Below are positions 38,149 to 46,435 of a stretch of 64,000 nucleotides of DNA, piece by piece; position 1 is the stretch's first letter, and each line of letters begins with the position of its first letter. The stretch covers positions 1 through 64,000 of the forward strand of contig JBGSQB010000180.1 in NCBI GenBank assembly GCA_041738285.1. The letters run 5' to 3'. The position numbers were made by a program, and so were the translations under genes. The notes beneath the pieces were generated by a model. It did not search any database. It saw nothing but the letters and a program-made list of their open reading frames with translations, and was not told the origin of the DNA. The DNA comes from SZUA-521 sp041738285. GTDB lineage: Bacteria > Pseudomonadota > Gammaproteobacteria > Pseudomonadales > Azotimanducaceae.

Positions 38149-40713
38149 TCACTCATCCAGCACGGTCACCGTGCCCGCATCGCCATCCACACGGATGCGT
38201 TGACCACTGATGATCCGCTTTGTCGCCGTGCCAGTACCGAGCACCGCAGGGATTCCATATTCGCGGGCAATGATCGAGCCATGAGCGAGGATGCCGCCAA
38301 CATCCGTCACCAGACCCACTGCTTGTGCGAACAGTGGTGTCCATGCAGGCGTGGTGGTCGGGCAGACGAGAATCGCGCCGTCGGCCATTGCCGCAAAGTC
38401 ATCGGGTGAACGAATGACGCAGGCAATCCCCGTGATCCGCCCCGGGCTGACCGCGAAGCCACTCAGCATGTGGGCATCGGCAGCGTTGTGCTTCTGGGTC
38501 TCCATCCGTTCGAGCAAGCCGGTCAGATCGAAAATCCAGAACTTCACGCGCAGATCCGGAGGCACGCGGCCCGGGGGATGCACACGCATGCGCAGCTGCC
38601 GCAGTTCCCGCCGCCGCTGTATTTCCCCGCGCAGTTGGAGATCTGCTCCGCCAGCGCGGAGATCGGCGCACGCAGTCGAAAGCTCAGCGCTGTCGAGATA
38701 AAAGATGTCGTCTGGCGCGTCGAACGTACCCGCGCTCGCCAGGCGGCCGCCGAGGGTGAGCGCGAGTCGCCGCAACGTTGGCCATGCAGCACCCATGTAG
38801 AACAAGGCCTCTTCCCGGAACGGACCGTACTCCTGGGCCGCGCGCAGCAGTCGACGGAACAGCCAGCCGCGAATGGGTCCAACGGATGCCTGCGTGCGTT
38901 CCGTGAGCGCCTCTCGGTCCGCAACGAGGCGCGATCGGCGCTCGATCAGGCTGCGCTGGGCGCCTTCCATTCTGGCGAGCGCTACCAGCCCGAGCAGCAG
39001 AGAGCGCTCGTCTTCACCTTGGACTGGATCTACGAAGTCGAGGTTGTAAATCTGGTGCCCGAACTCATCGCGATAGCGCGCAAGTTCGGTACGAATCGAG
39101 GACGCCGCGGGTGCGCGCTGGATCCATTCGCCGAGTTCATCGGCGCTCATCGAAAGACGCATCGCATGAATCGCGTCGCCGATGGACGCCAGCCGCAGTT
39201 GCGCCTGCAGCGTTTTGGACTCGAATCCGCGCAGGAACATACCGCTGGTCAACTTGCCGGGCACCAAAGGTGTCGAGAGCAAGACACTGAACCAGCCTTC
39301 CGTCATCTTGGCGGCGCCGACTATCAGCGTGATGTAGAACCAGTAGCCGGCATCCGCCAGCGCCAGTGCACGAATGCCGTCGACCAGTTGCTCATCAGTC
39401 GCATTGTCCACATCGAGGCTTCGCCATTGCGCGATGGACTCGAGGTAGCGCGGCCGACCCTCGTCCCGCCAGAGTGGAACGATGTTGCGCATGAACCGCG
39501 GTAGTGACCGAACCGACCACCACAGAAGCCTTGGCATCAATCGCACGATGCGCGCGGCACTGCGTAGATCGTAGCGAGCGTATCCGTAGCCATTGACGCT
39601 GACGAACATTGGCCGTTCGATGAATTCATCGAGGTCGATCGGCAGCCCCATGGTGGACACAAAGTCATCCATGCCGCGATCGAGGCCTTGGCGCAGATAT
39701 AGATCTTCGAACAGCGGCGACAGCGGCGCCGGCATGTTCTCGACCACCTGACGGCGCAGCAGCCGCTGCATGCCCGCCGGTGCCGCCCAGGACATCTCAA
39801 TATCGGCCGGCAGTCCAGTAATCGGGCGCGCCTGAAGGAGCCACAGACGCTTCCCCGCAAAGGCCCACTCGATGTCCTGGGGGACGCCATCGAACAACGT
39901 CTCAACCCGCAGACTCATTGCACCGATTTCGCGCAGGTGTTCGGGCGTAATCGACGGCGCGCGACGCCGCGCCTCTGACACAGGGTGTACCTCGACGCCA
40001 CCATCGCCTGGCGCCGTCATATGCGCCTTGTCACCGATGCTCGTGCGGATGATTCGCAGCGAGTCCCGGTCGATCGCAAACGTATCGGCATCCACCGCGC
40101 CACCGACAATGGCTTCGCCGAGACCAAAGCTTGCGCTCACCGTGAGTTCAGAACGTCTTCCCGTGGCGGGATTGGCAGTGAACACCACACCGGACACACT
40201 CGCATCGACCATCGTCTGAACGACCACTGCCATGACGGCCGACTCGGATTCCACACGGTGCCCCGAGCGATAGGCGACTGCGCGCGCGCTCCACAGCGAT
40301 GCCCAGCATCCGCGCACCGCATGTAGCAGTTCTTCTTCACCGCGCACGTTCAGAAACGATGCGTGCTGCCCGGCAAAGGACAGATCGGGGAGGTCTTCGG
40401 TAGACGCCGATGAGCGAACCGCAACCGCACCGCCACCGAGCGCCGCATAGGCGATGAGTATCTCCCGTTCGACCGACGCATCGAGGTTACCGCTGTCGAA
40501 CGCATCCGCGATCGAAGCGTCCGCAGCTGGCGGCAGGGCGATCGCGTTTGACGCAATGAACCGCGTGCAGGCTTCGGCCGTGATGATGAAGCCGGTCGGA
40601 ACCGGAAAGTCGGCACAGACGAGCTGCGCAAGGGATCGTGCTTTGCCACCGATGCGCGACAACGACCGCTCGGCGGTGCGCAGTGGCACGATGGTCGGCG
40701 CCAACGCACTCAA
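38149..40713 (-). CDS. Rifampin phosphotransferase-like PEP-utilising enzyme
   Basis: 854 aa. N-terminal ATP-grasp part: LSRIGGKARSLAQLV, VPTGFIITAEA, AVRSSASTEDLPDLSFAGQH, SGVVFTANPATG, QDIEWAFAGKRLWLLQARPI. A long helical middle part follows. The C-terminus is a swivelling phosphohistidine domain, GFAVSPGRITGIACVIRSPD and GGILAHGSIIAREYGIPAV, His about 811. The order ATP-binding, middle, His with no PEP barrel, and the length, match rifampin phosphotransferases rather than PEP synthase. Real substrate unknown. TTG start overlaps the preceding GNAT stop (TTGA). Confidence 0.82.
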   Translation of the reverse strand: MSALAPTIVPLRTAERSLSRIGGKARSLAQLVCADFPVPTGFIITAEACTRFIASNAIALPPAADASIADAFDSGNLDASVEREILIAYAALGGGAVAVRSSASTEDLPDLSFAGQHASFLNVRGEEELLHAVRGCWASLWSARAVAYRSGHRVESESAVMAVVVQTMVDASVSGVVFTANPATGRRSELTVSASFGLGEAIVGGAVDADTFAIDRDSLRIIRTSIGDKAHMTAPGDGGVEVHPVSEARRRAPSITPEHLREIGAMSLRVETLFDGVPQDIEWAFAGKRLWLLQARPITGLPADIEMSWAAPAGMQRLLRRQVVENMPAPLSPLFEDLYLRQGLDRGMDDFVSTMGLPIDLDEFIERPMFVSVNGYGYARYDLRSAARIVRLMPRLLWWSVRSLPRFMRNIVPLWRDEGRPRYLESIAQWRSLDVDNATDEQLVDGIRALALADAGYWFYITLIVGAAKMTEGWFSVLLSTPLVPGKLTSGMFLRGFESKTLQAQLRLASIGDAIHAMRLSMSADELGEWIQRAPAASSIRTELARYRDEFGHQIYNLDFVDPVQGEDERSLLLGLVALARMEGAQRSLIERRSRLVADREALTERTQASVGPIRGWLFRRLLRAAQEYGPFREEALFYMGAAWPTLRRLALTLGGRLASAGTFDAPDDIFYLDSAELSTACADLRAGGADLQLRGEIQRRRELRQLRMRVHPPGRVPPDLRVKFWIFDLTGLLERMETQKHNAADAHMLSGFAVSPGRITGIACVIRSPDDFAAMADGAILVCPTTTPAWTPLFAQAVGLVTDVGGILAHGSIIAREYGIPAVLGTGTATKRIISGQRIRVDGDAGTVTVLDE

Positions 40714-41174
40714 GAACTGGGTAGCGCGAGTGTCATGAACACGCTGTATGGGTCGGGGCGATAGCTGCCGAAGGCTTCGCAAAACTCGAAGCCGAACCGA
40801 CGGTAGAGTGCATGCGCCGGCGCGAACGCCTGCATCGATCCGGTTTCCAGACTGAGGCGCAGATAGGCGCGCAACCGGGCCTCCGCAAGGATATGCTCGA
40901 GCAGACGCGATGCCACACCGGTGCGCAGGTAGGGTCGCGCCGTGCGCATCGACTTGATCTCGCCGTGGGACTCATCGAGCGCAAGCAATGCGCCGCAACC
41001 GCACAGGTCGTGCCCGTTTCGCACGCTCCAGAAGGTGATTTTCGGTGAGCACAGCGCATCGACATTCAATGCATGGACGCTCTCCGGCGGCGAGAGCAGT
41101 GCCATGTCGGCGAGGTGCTCACGCAGGAGACTCACCACCTGAGGGTCTCGTGGATCTTCGATCCGGATGTGCAT
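40710..41174 (-). CDS. GNAT family acetyltransferase
   Basis: 154 aa. IRIEDPRDPQVVSLLREHLA (alpha 1), DLCGCGALLALDESHGEIKS (beta 2-4), YLRTGVASRLLEHILAEARL (the acetyl-CoA loop here R-T-G-V-A), RLSLETGSMQAFAPAHALYR and FGFEFCEAF. It resembles YsnE/PanZ-type acetyltransferases. Translationally coupled to the PEP-utilising enzyme behind it by a 4-bp overlap. Confidence 0.9.
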   Translation of the reverse strand: MHIRIEDPRDPQVVSLLREHLADMALLSPPESVHALNVDALCSPKITFWSVRNGHDLCGCGALLALDESHGEIKSMRTARPYLRTGVASRLLEHILAEARLRAYLRLSLETGSMQAFAPAHALYRRFGFEFCEAFGSYRPDPYSVFMTLALPSS

Positions 41175-41222
41175 CCGCGCGCCCTTCTACGCTGACGGGA
41201 GCCAATGATAGAGGAGAATCGA

Positions 41223-41732
41223 ATGTTGCCAACTGACCTCGACATCCGCCGCGTCGATCGGTCGAGCGATCCGGTGCTGCGCAATCTGCTCGAACTCTAC
41301 TGCCACGACATGGGTGAGTGGTTCTTGAACGATACCGACGCGGACGGTCGCTACGACTATCCGATGCAGCGCCACTGGGACGCGGGCGTGCAGGTGCACC
41401 TGGCGTATGCCGGCAAGATCCCCATCGGCTTCGCGTTGGTCGGATCCGCCGCGGAATTCACGGGCAATGAACGCGCCCGGGATCTGGACGAGTTCTTCGT
41501 GGTGCGGCGTCATCGCCGCTCGGGCGTGGGCCGGGCGTTCGCCCGCCGTGTGTGGGATGCATATCCCGGCCTGTGGCTGGTGCGGGTGTTTCAAGGCAAC
41601 CTCCCTGCGCTACCCTTCTGGCGGGGCACGATCACCGACTACACGGGCGGTGAGTTCGCAGAAGAGATTCGCACAGTGGGCGAGCGCCGCTGGTCTTATT
41701 TCACCTTCGAGGCACCCAACGTCAGAACGTAA
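41223..41732 (+). CDS. GNAT family acetyltransferase
   Basis: 169 aa. DIRRVDRSSDPVLRNLLELY opens; IPIGFALVGSAAEF, ARDLDEFFVVRRHRRSGVGR (R-R-S-G-V-G-R loop) and WLVRVFQGNLPALPFWRGTI are the core. Relatives annotated as uncharacterised N-acetyltransferases share the YxH-D-M-GEWF start seen here (YCHDMGEWFL). ATG 41223 follows GAGGAGAATC at good distance; ATG 41205 is possible. Confidence 0.88.
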   Translation: MLPTDLDIRRVDRSSDPVLRNLLELYCHDMGEWFLNDTDADGRYDYPMQRHWDAGVQVHLAYAGKIPIGFALVGSAAEFTGNERARDLDEFFVVRRHRRSGVGRAFARRVWDAYPGLWLVRVFQGNLPALPFWRGTITDYTGGEFAEEIRTVGERRWSYFTFEAPNVRT

Positions 41733-41733
41733 T

Positions 41734-42111
41734 ATGACCGGCTTTCAGATCGTGATCGACGCCCTGACCCCGGCAACCCTTGCAGCGTTCTGGGCGCAGG
41801 CACTGCAGGGATATGCGGTGCGCCCCTACGATGCAGCGGAGATCGAGCGCCTGGCAGCGATGGGCCTGACGCCTGCGATGGATCCGAGTGTACCCATTGA
41901 CGGCAGCGGCCCGACCATCTGGTTTCAAAAGAGCGGCGGTCCCGCGCGGCAGCGCAATCGAATTCACTTCGACCTTTCCTTCGGCGATCGGAGCATGGAA
42001 GTCGCGCGCCTGACGGCACTCGGCGCCCGCATCCACGAAGTGCGCGCGGATCACACCGTGATGCACGACCCTGAAGGTAACCAGTTCTGTGTGTTCGATC
42101 CAAAGCGATGA
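41734..42111 (+). CDS. VOC-family protein (glyoxalase-like)
   Basis: 125 aa. FQIVIDALTPATLAAFWAQA, GPTIWFQKSGGPARQRNRIH, FDLSFGDRSMEVARLTALGA and VMHDPEGNQFCVFDP are the elements of the glyoxalase-like VOC subgroup. The final E-G-N-x-F-C-V motif is clear. Starts one base after the GNAT stop and overlaps the next gene by 4 bp: operon with ybaK-like. Confidence 0.87.
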   Translation: MTGFQIVIDALTPATLAAFWAQALQGYAVRPYDAAEIERLAAMGLTPAMDPSVPIDGSGPTIWFQKSGGPARQRNRIHFDLSFGDRSMEVARLTALGARIHEVRADHTVMHDPEGNQFCVFDPKR

Positions 42112-42572
42112 CCCCCGCAGTCGATGCACTCAAGCGGGAACGAATCGCGCACCGCGTGGTGGTGTTCGAAAACCACGCCCGCCGCGACTACGGTCAGGAA
42201 GCGGCCGCCGCGCTGGAGGTCGATGCGGATCTCGTCTACAAGACGCTGGTGGCAAAGCTCGACGACAGTCAACTCGTGCTGGCACTGATCCCGGTCGATC
42301 GGGCGCTGGATCTCAAAACGCTCGCCGCGATCAGCGGTGCCAAGCGCGCGAGGATGGCACCCGTGGCCGATGCCGAACGCGCAACCGGGTATCTGAGCGG
42401 CGGCATCAGCCCGATCGGCACCAAGCGAAGGCTTCGTACGTTCATCGACACGTCGATGTCGGACTTGCAACGGGTCTATGTCAGCGGCGGCAGGCGGGGC
42501 CTCGAGATCGAGCTGTGGCCGGCGGATCTGATCGCGATCACCGGCGCGACGGTCGCGCAACTGGCGCACTGA
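42108..42572 (+). CDS. ybaK: Cys-tRNA(Pro)/Cys-tRNA(Cys) deacylase YbaK
   Basis: 154 aa. Removes cysteine from mischarged tRNA(Pro). VFENHARRDYGQEAAAALEV, LVYKTLVAKLDDSQLVLALI (the catalytic Lys of the K-T-L/L-V motif), LAAISGAKRARMAP, ATGYLSGGISPIGTKRRLRT (G-Y-x-x-G-G-I/V-S-P-x-G) and GLEIELWPADLI are all canonical. Length matches the family. Confidence 0.93.
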   Translation: MTPAVDALKRERIAHRVVVFENHARRDYGQEAAAALEVDADLVYKTLVAKLDDSQLVLALIPVDRALDLKTLAAISGAKRARMAPVADAERATGYLSGGISPIGTKRRLRTFIDTSMSDLQRVYVSGGRRGLEIELWPADLIAITGATVAQLAH

Positions 42573-42583
42573 GGCGCTGCAGG

Positions 42584-42985
42584 GTGCGTCGACGAGTCGC
42601 CACTGCGTACGCATCGCTCGCCTACTTTGGCATCGTGTTCGGCGTCGGCTTTGTGCTCGGTGTCATGCGTACGCTCTGGCTCGTTCCCGCCGTCGGACAC
42701 CGAGTGGCCGAATTGATCGAGGCACCGCTGATGCTCGGCGTCATCGTTCTCGCCGCTCGATTCATTGCGACACGATGTGCCAGCCGTGAACTCATCGCCG
42801 TTGGCTTCATGTCGGCGTGCCTGGTCATCGGCCTCGACATTATCGTCGGTGTCGCGCTGCGCCAGATGTCGATTCGCGAGATCTTCATGGACCGTGACAT
42901 TGTGACGGGCACGGTGTATTACCTTCTCATCGGCGCGTTCGCCGTTGCTCCCTATCTCATGTCAAAACTAAAACACCAAGAATAG
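42584..42985 (+). CDS. Four-helix membrane protein, unknown
   Basis: 133 aa from GTG. Hydrophobic segments near residues 8-28, 44-58, 70-90 and 108-125; R-R-R at the start is inside. Pattern R-T-L-W-L-V-P-x-V-G and A-x-L-I-E-A-P-x-M recalls uncharacterised proteobacterial membrane proteins. Ends 8 bp before the next gene. Confidence 0.65.
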   Translation: MRRRVATAYASLAYFGIVFGVGFVLGVMRTLWLVPAVGHRVAELIEAPLMLGVIVLAARFIATRCASRELIAVGFMSACLVIGLDIIVGVALRQMSIREIFMDRDIVTGTVYYLLIGAFAVAPYLMSKLKHQE

Positions 42986-42993
42986 GAACTGCC

Positions 42994-43413
42994 ATGACCG
43001 CCTTTGAAAACGCCGCACGCTTCTTTCACGCCTGCGAATCGGCCAAGGGTTGGGAGGGTTGTCGGCAGTTCGTCGCGCCCGCGGCGGTATTCGTGGCGCA
43101 GAGCGAACCGCTGGTCGACGTGCACACAGTGGAGGCGTACTGCGAGTGGATGCGCGGTTTCGGAACCATCACCGCGCCGGGTGCGAGCTACGACCTGCAC
43201 GCGGCCAGCTACGATGAGGCGAACAAGAGCGCCATGTTCTTCGCCACCTTCCACGGCAAGCACACAGGGCCCGGCGGGCCGGTCGCACCCACTCAAAAGG
43301 CCACTGCGTCCCACTATGTCTACATCCTGACCATGAACGGCGATGGCAAAGTCGCTCGAATGGTCAAAGTCTGGAATGCGCCGTGGGCCATGCGGGAACT
43401 TGGGTGGAGCTGA
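42994..43413 (+). CDS. SnoaL-like / NTF2-fold protein
   Basis: 139 aa. FENAARFFHACESAKGWEGC, VAPAAVFVAQSEPLVDVHTV, YCEWMRGFGTITAPGASYDL and VKVWNAPWAMRELGW make one NTF2-like cone. Relatives are annotated nuclear transport factor 2 family or SnoaL-like. GGAA at the start gives a weak ribosome site. A cassette gene of the same fold is at 289-684. Confidence 0.8.
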   Translation: MTAFENAARFFHACESAKGWEGCRQFVAPAAVFVAQSEPLVDVHTVEAYCEWMRGFGTITAPGASYDLHAASYDEANKSAMFFATFHGKHTGPGGPVAPTQKATASHYVYILTMNGDGKVARMVKVWNAPWAMRELGWS

Positions 43414-43781
43414 GCCGCCGCCTTTGCTTGCTGGTCTGCATGGTGCTGCTTTGCGCGTGTACCTCTGTGAGGCCAGTCGAGCTGTCCGCGGAGGAACTGC
43501 GCCAGCAGATACGTACCGGTAGCCTGATCGCACCAGGAGATCGCGTTCGCATTGCCACCGACAGTGGCCAGACGTACACCTTCAAGGTCACCAGCATCGA
43601 CGAAGCCACCGTGCACGGGCCCGACGACCACGTCGCCATCGATACAATCGCCGCACTGCGCACGCGCGACTTCAGCGCCGGCAAGACGGCGCTGCTCGCC
43701 GGCGGTGCCGTGGGTATGGGTATGATCATCCTGTACGGAATGGGGATCGCGGCATCGGTTGCCGTGATGAGTGGGCCGTGA
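43404..43781 (+). CDS. Small lipoprotein
   Basis: 125 aa from GTG. MELSRRLCLLVCMVLLCACT holds a lipoprotein signal with the lipobox L-C-A-C (Cys about 19). The mature part has SLIAPGDRVRIATDSGQTYT and TFKVTSIDEATVHG, a small beta barrel, and a Gly-rich hydrophobic end (LLAGGAVGMGMIILYGMGIA). Overlaps the previous stop by 10 bp. Function unknown. Confidence 0.65.
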   Translation: MELSRRLCLLVCMVLLCACTSVRPVELSAEELRQQIRTGSLIAPGDRVRIATDSGQTYTFKVTSIDEATVHGPDDHVAIDTIAALRTRDFSAGKTALLAGGAVGMGMIILYGMGIAASVAVMSGP

Positions 43782-43814
43782 CCGAATCCAGACGTAGGCG
43801 AGGCGCAGGCGAAC

Positions 43815-44177
43815 ATGCCGATCCTGCGCGTTGAAATCATCGGCGAAGTGCACGAGTCCATTCGCCCGGGACTCGCCCAACGCATCGCGGACCGCGCCGG
43901 TGCATGCCTCGAATCGCGCCCGCAGGGCACGTGGGTGCGCGTGACCTACCTGCCGGTCGATCAGTACGCGGAAAATGGTGCGGTGGATCAATATCAGCCG
44001 GTATTCGTTTCCTTGTTGCAGGCCGACGTGCCCGTCGGCGATGCACGCGCGGAACAGATGGTTCGGCTCACGCAGGCAATCGCAACGGCGTGCGATCGTC
44101 CCGCCGAGCACGTACACATCCTGATCGAACCGCCGGCGGCCGGTCGGATCGCATTCGGCGGATTGTTTCAGCGATGA
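43815..44177 (+). CDS. Tautomerase-superfamily protein
   Basis: 120 aa. MPILRVEIIGEV gives the amino-terminal proline that is the catalytic base in 4-oxalocrotonate tautomerase-like enzymes. LAQRIADRAGACLESRPQGT, WVRVTYLPVDQYAENG and AEHVHILIEPPAAGRIAFGG follow the fold. About twice the size of 4-OT, with one long domain. Overlaps the next gene by 4 bp. Confidence 0.75.
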   Translation: MPILRVEIIGEVHESIRPGLAQRIADRAGACLESRPQGTWVRVTYLPVDQYAENGAVDQYQPVFVSLLQADVPVGDARAEQMVRLTQAIATACDRPAEHVHILIEPPAAGRIAFGGLFQR

Positions 44178-44851
44178 CGCTCGAAGTCGCTCTGCTCGAC
44201 GTGATCCCCGGACAAGAGGCAGCGTTCGAACACGCGTTCTCGGCAGCACAGCAGATCATCGCCTCGATGCCGGGGTACATCACTCATCGGCTCGAGCGCT
44301 GCGTGGAACAGGAAAATCGCTATGTCCTGCTGGTCGATTGGGGGACGCTCACCGATCACACCGACGGCTTTCGTCGTTCGCCGCAGTATCAGGAGTGGAA
44401 GCGTCTGTTGCACCACTTTTACAGCCCGTTTCCGACCGTCGAACACTATGAGCCCGTGTTGGCGACGCGCGGGACGGCGGAACGCGCAGGTCTCGATGTA
44501 CTCGACAATCGCGTGTTCGTGCCCGCCGAGAACTTCCAGCTGTCGCGCGACTTCTATCGCGCGCTCGGCTGGCACGAGAACTGGTGTGAGGGTCAACTGG
44601 CCGAGCTCGAACTCGGCGGTGTGCGGTTCCTGCTGCAGGACCACTTCGATCGCGCGTTGGCAGAGAACTTCATGATGCAGGTCACCGTTGCCGACGCGGC
44701 GGCATGGCATACCCACGCCCGGTCGGTGTTGGCCAGCGCTGACTACGGCAAGGCTCGGGTCGTGCCACCTCGGGTCGAACCTTGGGGCTTCATCGTCACC
44801 TACGTTTACGATCCCTCAGGCGTACTACTTCACTTCGCGCAGAAAGCCTGA
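44174..44851 (+). CDS. Fusion of ABM monooxygenase-like and VOC domains
   Basis: 225 aa. Residues 1-95: VALLDVIPGQEAAFEHAFSA, YVLLVDWGTLTDHTDGFRRS and QEWKRLLHHFYSPFPTVEHY, an ABM dimeric barrel. Residues 105-225: NRVFVPAENFQLSRDFYRAL, GWHENWCEGQ, VRFLLQDHFDRALAENFMMQ, VTYVYDPSGVLLHFAQ, a VOC domain with the final H. Two unrelated small barrels in one chain suggest they share a substrate. Coupled by ATGA to the tautomerase-like gene. Confidence 0.85.
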   Translation: MTLEVALLDVIPGQEAAFEHAFSAAQQIIASMPGYITHRLERCVEQENRYVLLVDWGTLTDHTDGFRRSPQYQEWKRLLHHFYSPFPTVEHYEPVLATRGTAERAGLDVLDNRVFVPAENFQLSRDFYRALGWHENWCEGQLAELELGGVRFLLQDHFDRALAENFMMQVTVADAAAWHTHARSVLASADYGKARVVPPRVEPWGFIVTYVYDPSGVLLHFAQKA

Positions 44852-44860
44852 GCGAGCACG

Positions 44861-44874
44861 CTGTTGAACAACAG
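44861..44874. promoter_or_regulatory. Perfect dyad CTGTTG-AA-CAACAG
   Basis: A 6-bp inverted repeat with a 2-base centre between the fusion gene and the next VOC gene, 26 bp before a larger hairpin. Could be a repressor site or part of the repeat that follows. No clear promoter is next to it. Confidence 0.35.
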
Positions 44875-44886
44875 CCTGCTAGTGCC

Positions 44887-44923
44887 GAACCTGAACAAGT
44901 AAACTGTCCCTTTGTTCAGGTTC
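44887..44923. repeat. REP-like hairpin with GGGACAGTT loop
   Basis: GAACCTGAACAA and TTGTTCAGGTTC are a perfect 12-bp inverted repeat. The 13-base loop, read on the minus strand, contains GGGACAGTTTAC. The same loop motif occurs in another hairpin at 55281-55315, with a different stem. It ends 12 bp before the VOC start codon. Confidence 0.7.
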
Positions 44924-44935
44924 AGGAACTCAGGC

Positions 44936-45307
44936 ATGGCCAAGGCACTCGGCATCGGCGGCGTTTTCTTCAAGGCGGATGATCCCGAAGCGCTGTCCAG
45001 CTGGTACAAGACGTGGCTCGAGCTGGAGATCGATCCGTCGTACGGCGGCACCAGCTTCCAGGCGAGCGCGCTGCCACCGCGGGCATACTCGGTGTGGTCA
45101 CCGTTCGCGGCAACGACGACCTACTTCGAACCATCCACCAAGCCGTTCATGATCAACCTGATCGTGGATGACGTGGGCCAGGCGCTGTTTCAGGTGCAGC
45201 AGGGCGGCGCACAGATCGTCGGCGAGCCGCAGGTGCTCGAGTACGGCACGTTCGGCTGGTTCATCGACCCCGAAGGCAACAAGATCGAGGTGTGGCAGCC
45301 CGCGTGA
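44936..45307 (+). CDS. VOC-family protein
   Basis: 123 aa from ATG 44936. IGGVFFKADDPEALSSWYKT, TWLELEIDPSYGG, YFEPSTKPFMINLIVDDVGQ and TFGWFIDPEGNKIEVWQP are the modules of glyoxalase-like VOC proteins, with the last E-V-W ligand clear. The hairpin just upstream may affect its expression. Overlaps the following GNAT gene (GTGA). Confidence 0.9.
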   Translation: MAKALGIGGVFFKADDPEALSSWYKTWLELEIDPSYGGTSFQASALPPRAYSVWSPFAATTTYFEPSTKPFMINLIVDDVGQALFQVQQGGAQIVGEPQVLEYGTFGWFIDPEGNKIEVWQPA

Positions 45308-45807
45308 CGACGCTGCGCAACCTCACTCGCGCGGATGCGCTCGCGTATCGTGAGATTCGCCTCGCGGCATTGCGCGACGCACCGACCGCGTTCGGATCGG
45401 ACTACCACGAGAACGTGGACATGCCGCTGTCGCACTTCGAGTCGCGCATCGGCACCACGGATGACCACTTCATCCGGGTCGCGGAAGCAGATGGTGTCAT
45501 GGTCGGCACCCTCGGCTTTCGCCGCGACGATGGCACCAAGCGCCGTCACGTCGGCTTGTTGTGGGGTATGTTCGTCGTGCCAGCCGCGCGTATGCGCGGC
45601 GTAGGCCGCCTGTTGCTCGCAGACGTACTCGAGAATGTGCGGACGCTGCCGGGCCTCGAACTGATTGAACTGTCCGTGGTGGTGGGCAACGAATCGGCGC
45701 GGCGGCTGTATGATTCGTTCGGCTTCGTGACCTATGGCGTGGAGACGAAGGCGCTGAAGATCGATGGCCGCTACTACGACGAGGCGCACATGGCGCTCGA
45801 ACTGTGA
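45304..45807 (+). CDS. GNAT family acetyltransferase
   Basis: 167 aa from GTG overlapping the previous stop. LRNLTRADALAYREIRLAAL, REAPTAFGS-type segment (RDAPTAFGSDY), VMVGTLGFRRDD, GLLWGMFVVPAARMRGVGRL (R-M-R-G-V-G-R loop), LIELSVVVGNESARRLYDSF and GFVTYG: complete GNAT of the group with the D-A-P-x-A-F start, related to ribosomal or small-molecule acetyltransferases. Confidence 0.92.
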   Translation: MTTLRNLTRADALAYREIRLAALRDAPTAFGSDYHENVDMPLSHFESRIGTTDDHFIRVAEADGVMVGTLGFRRDDGTKRRHVGLLWGMFVVPAARMRGVGRLLLADVLENVRTLPGLELIELSVVVGNESARRLYDSFGFVTYGVETKALKIDGRYYDEAHMALEL

Positions 45808-45814
45808 CGACGCG

Positions 45815-46435
45815 ATGATCTATTACGATTACTACAGTGACGTAGCCGAGGGCGCCATCGAAGCCCTGCTGCAGGCGAGTGAGCTTGGTCGGCTCGTAAC
45901 GAGCGATGCATCGGGCCTGCCGGACATCGGCCTATACCCGTTCGTGTACAGCGGCGCCGCGGTGGAGCTGCACCTGCATAGCAACGACAGCCAACGTGCC
46001 GACCTCCTCGCGCGCCCACGCTGCCTGTTCGAAGTCGACGACGTGCTCGGCGTCATTCCTTCCTATTGGGTCGATCCGGACAGCGCAGTCATGGCGACGG
46101 CCTACCATCGCACGGTGATCTTCGAGTGCGCGGCACAGGTGCACAACGATGCGCACGCACTGGCGGCACAGCAGCGGACTCTGCTCGCGCGCTATCAGAG
46201 CGAAGGTGGGTTCAAGGAGGTCAGTCCGGATGATCCCATCTATCGCGGCGCATTGGGCGTGATCAGCGCCGTGCGACTCACCATCCTCGCGCGGCGGGTG
46301 AAGTTCAAGCTCGCTCAGAACCGACCATCGCAGACACGGCGCCATATCGCCTCGAAATTGCGTGAACGCGGTCGCCACAATGACGAGCGCGCCGCCCAGG
46401 CGATCGAGTCGACGTTGCGCGAAGAACAATCATGA
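45815..46435 (+). CDS. PaiB-like FMN-binding protein
   Basis: 206 aa. LGRLVTSDASGLPDIGLYPF, LHLHSNDSQRADLLARPRCL, GVIPSYWVDPDSAVMATAYH and, near the end, ARRVKFKLAQNRPSQTRRHI match PaiB-type proteins (K-F-K-L-x-Q-N-R). These are split-barrel flavin proteins, called negative regulators of sporulation and proteases in Bacillus; the role here is unknown. ATGA overlap with the next gene. Confidence 0.82.
   Translation: MIYYDYYSDVAEGAIEALLQASELGRLVTSDASGLPDIGLYPFVYSGAAVELHLHSNDSQRADLLARPRCLFEVDDVLGVIPSYWVDPDSAVMATAYHRTVIFECAAQVHNDAHALAAQQRTLLARYQSEGGFKEVSPDDPIYRGALGVISAVRLTILARRVKFKLAQNRPSQTRRHIASKLRERGRHNDERAAQAIESTLREEQS

Noticed and set aside
38470..39504. Plus-strand frame (344 codons) inside the PEP-utilising enzyme gene
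   Set aside because: Antisense shadow; Arg/Gln-rich without fold pattern.
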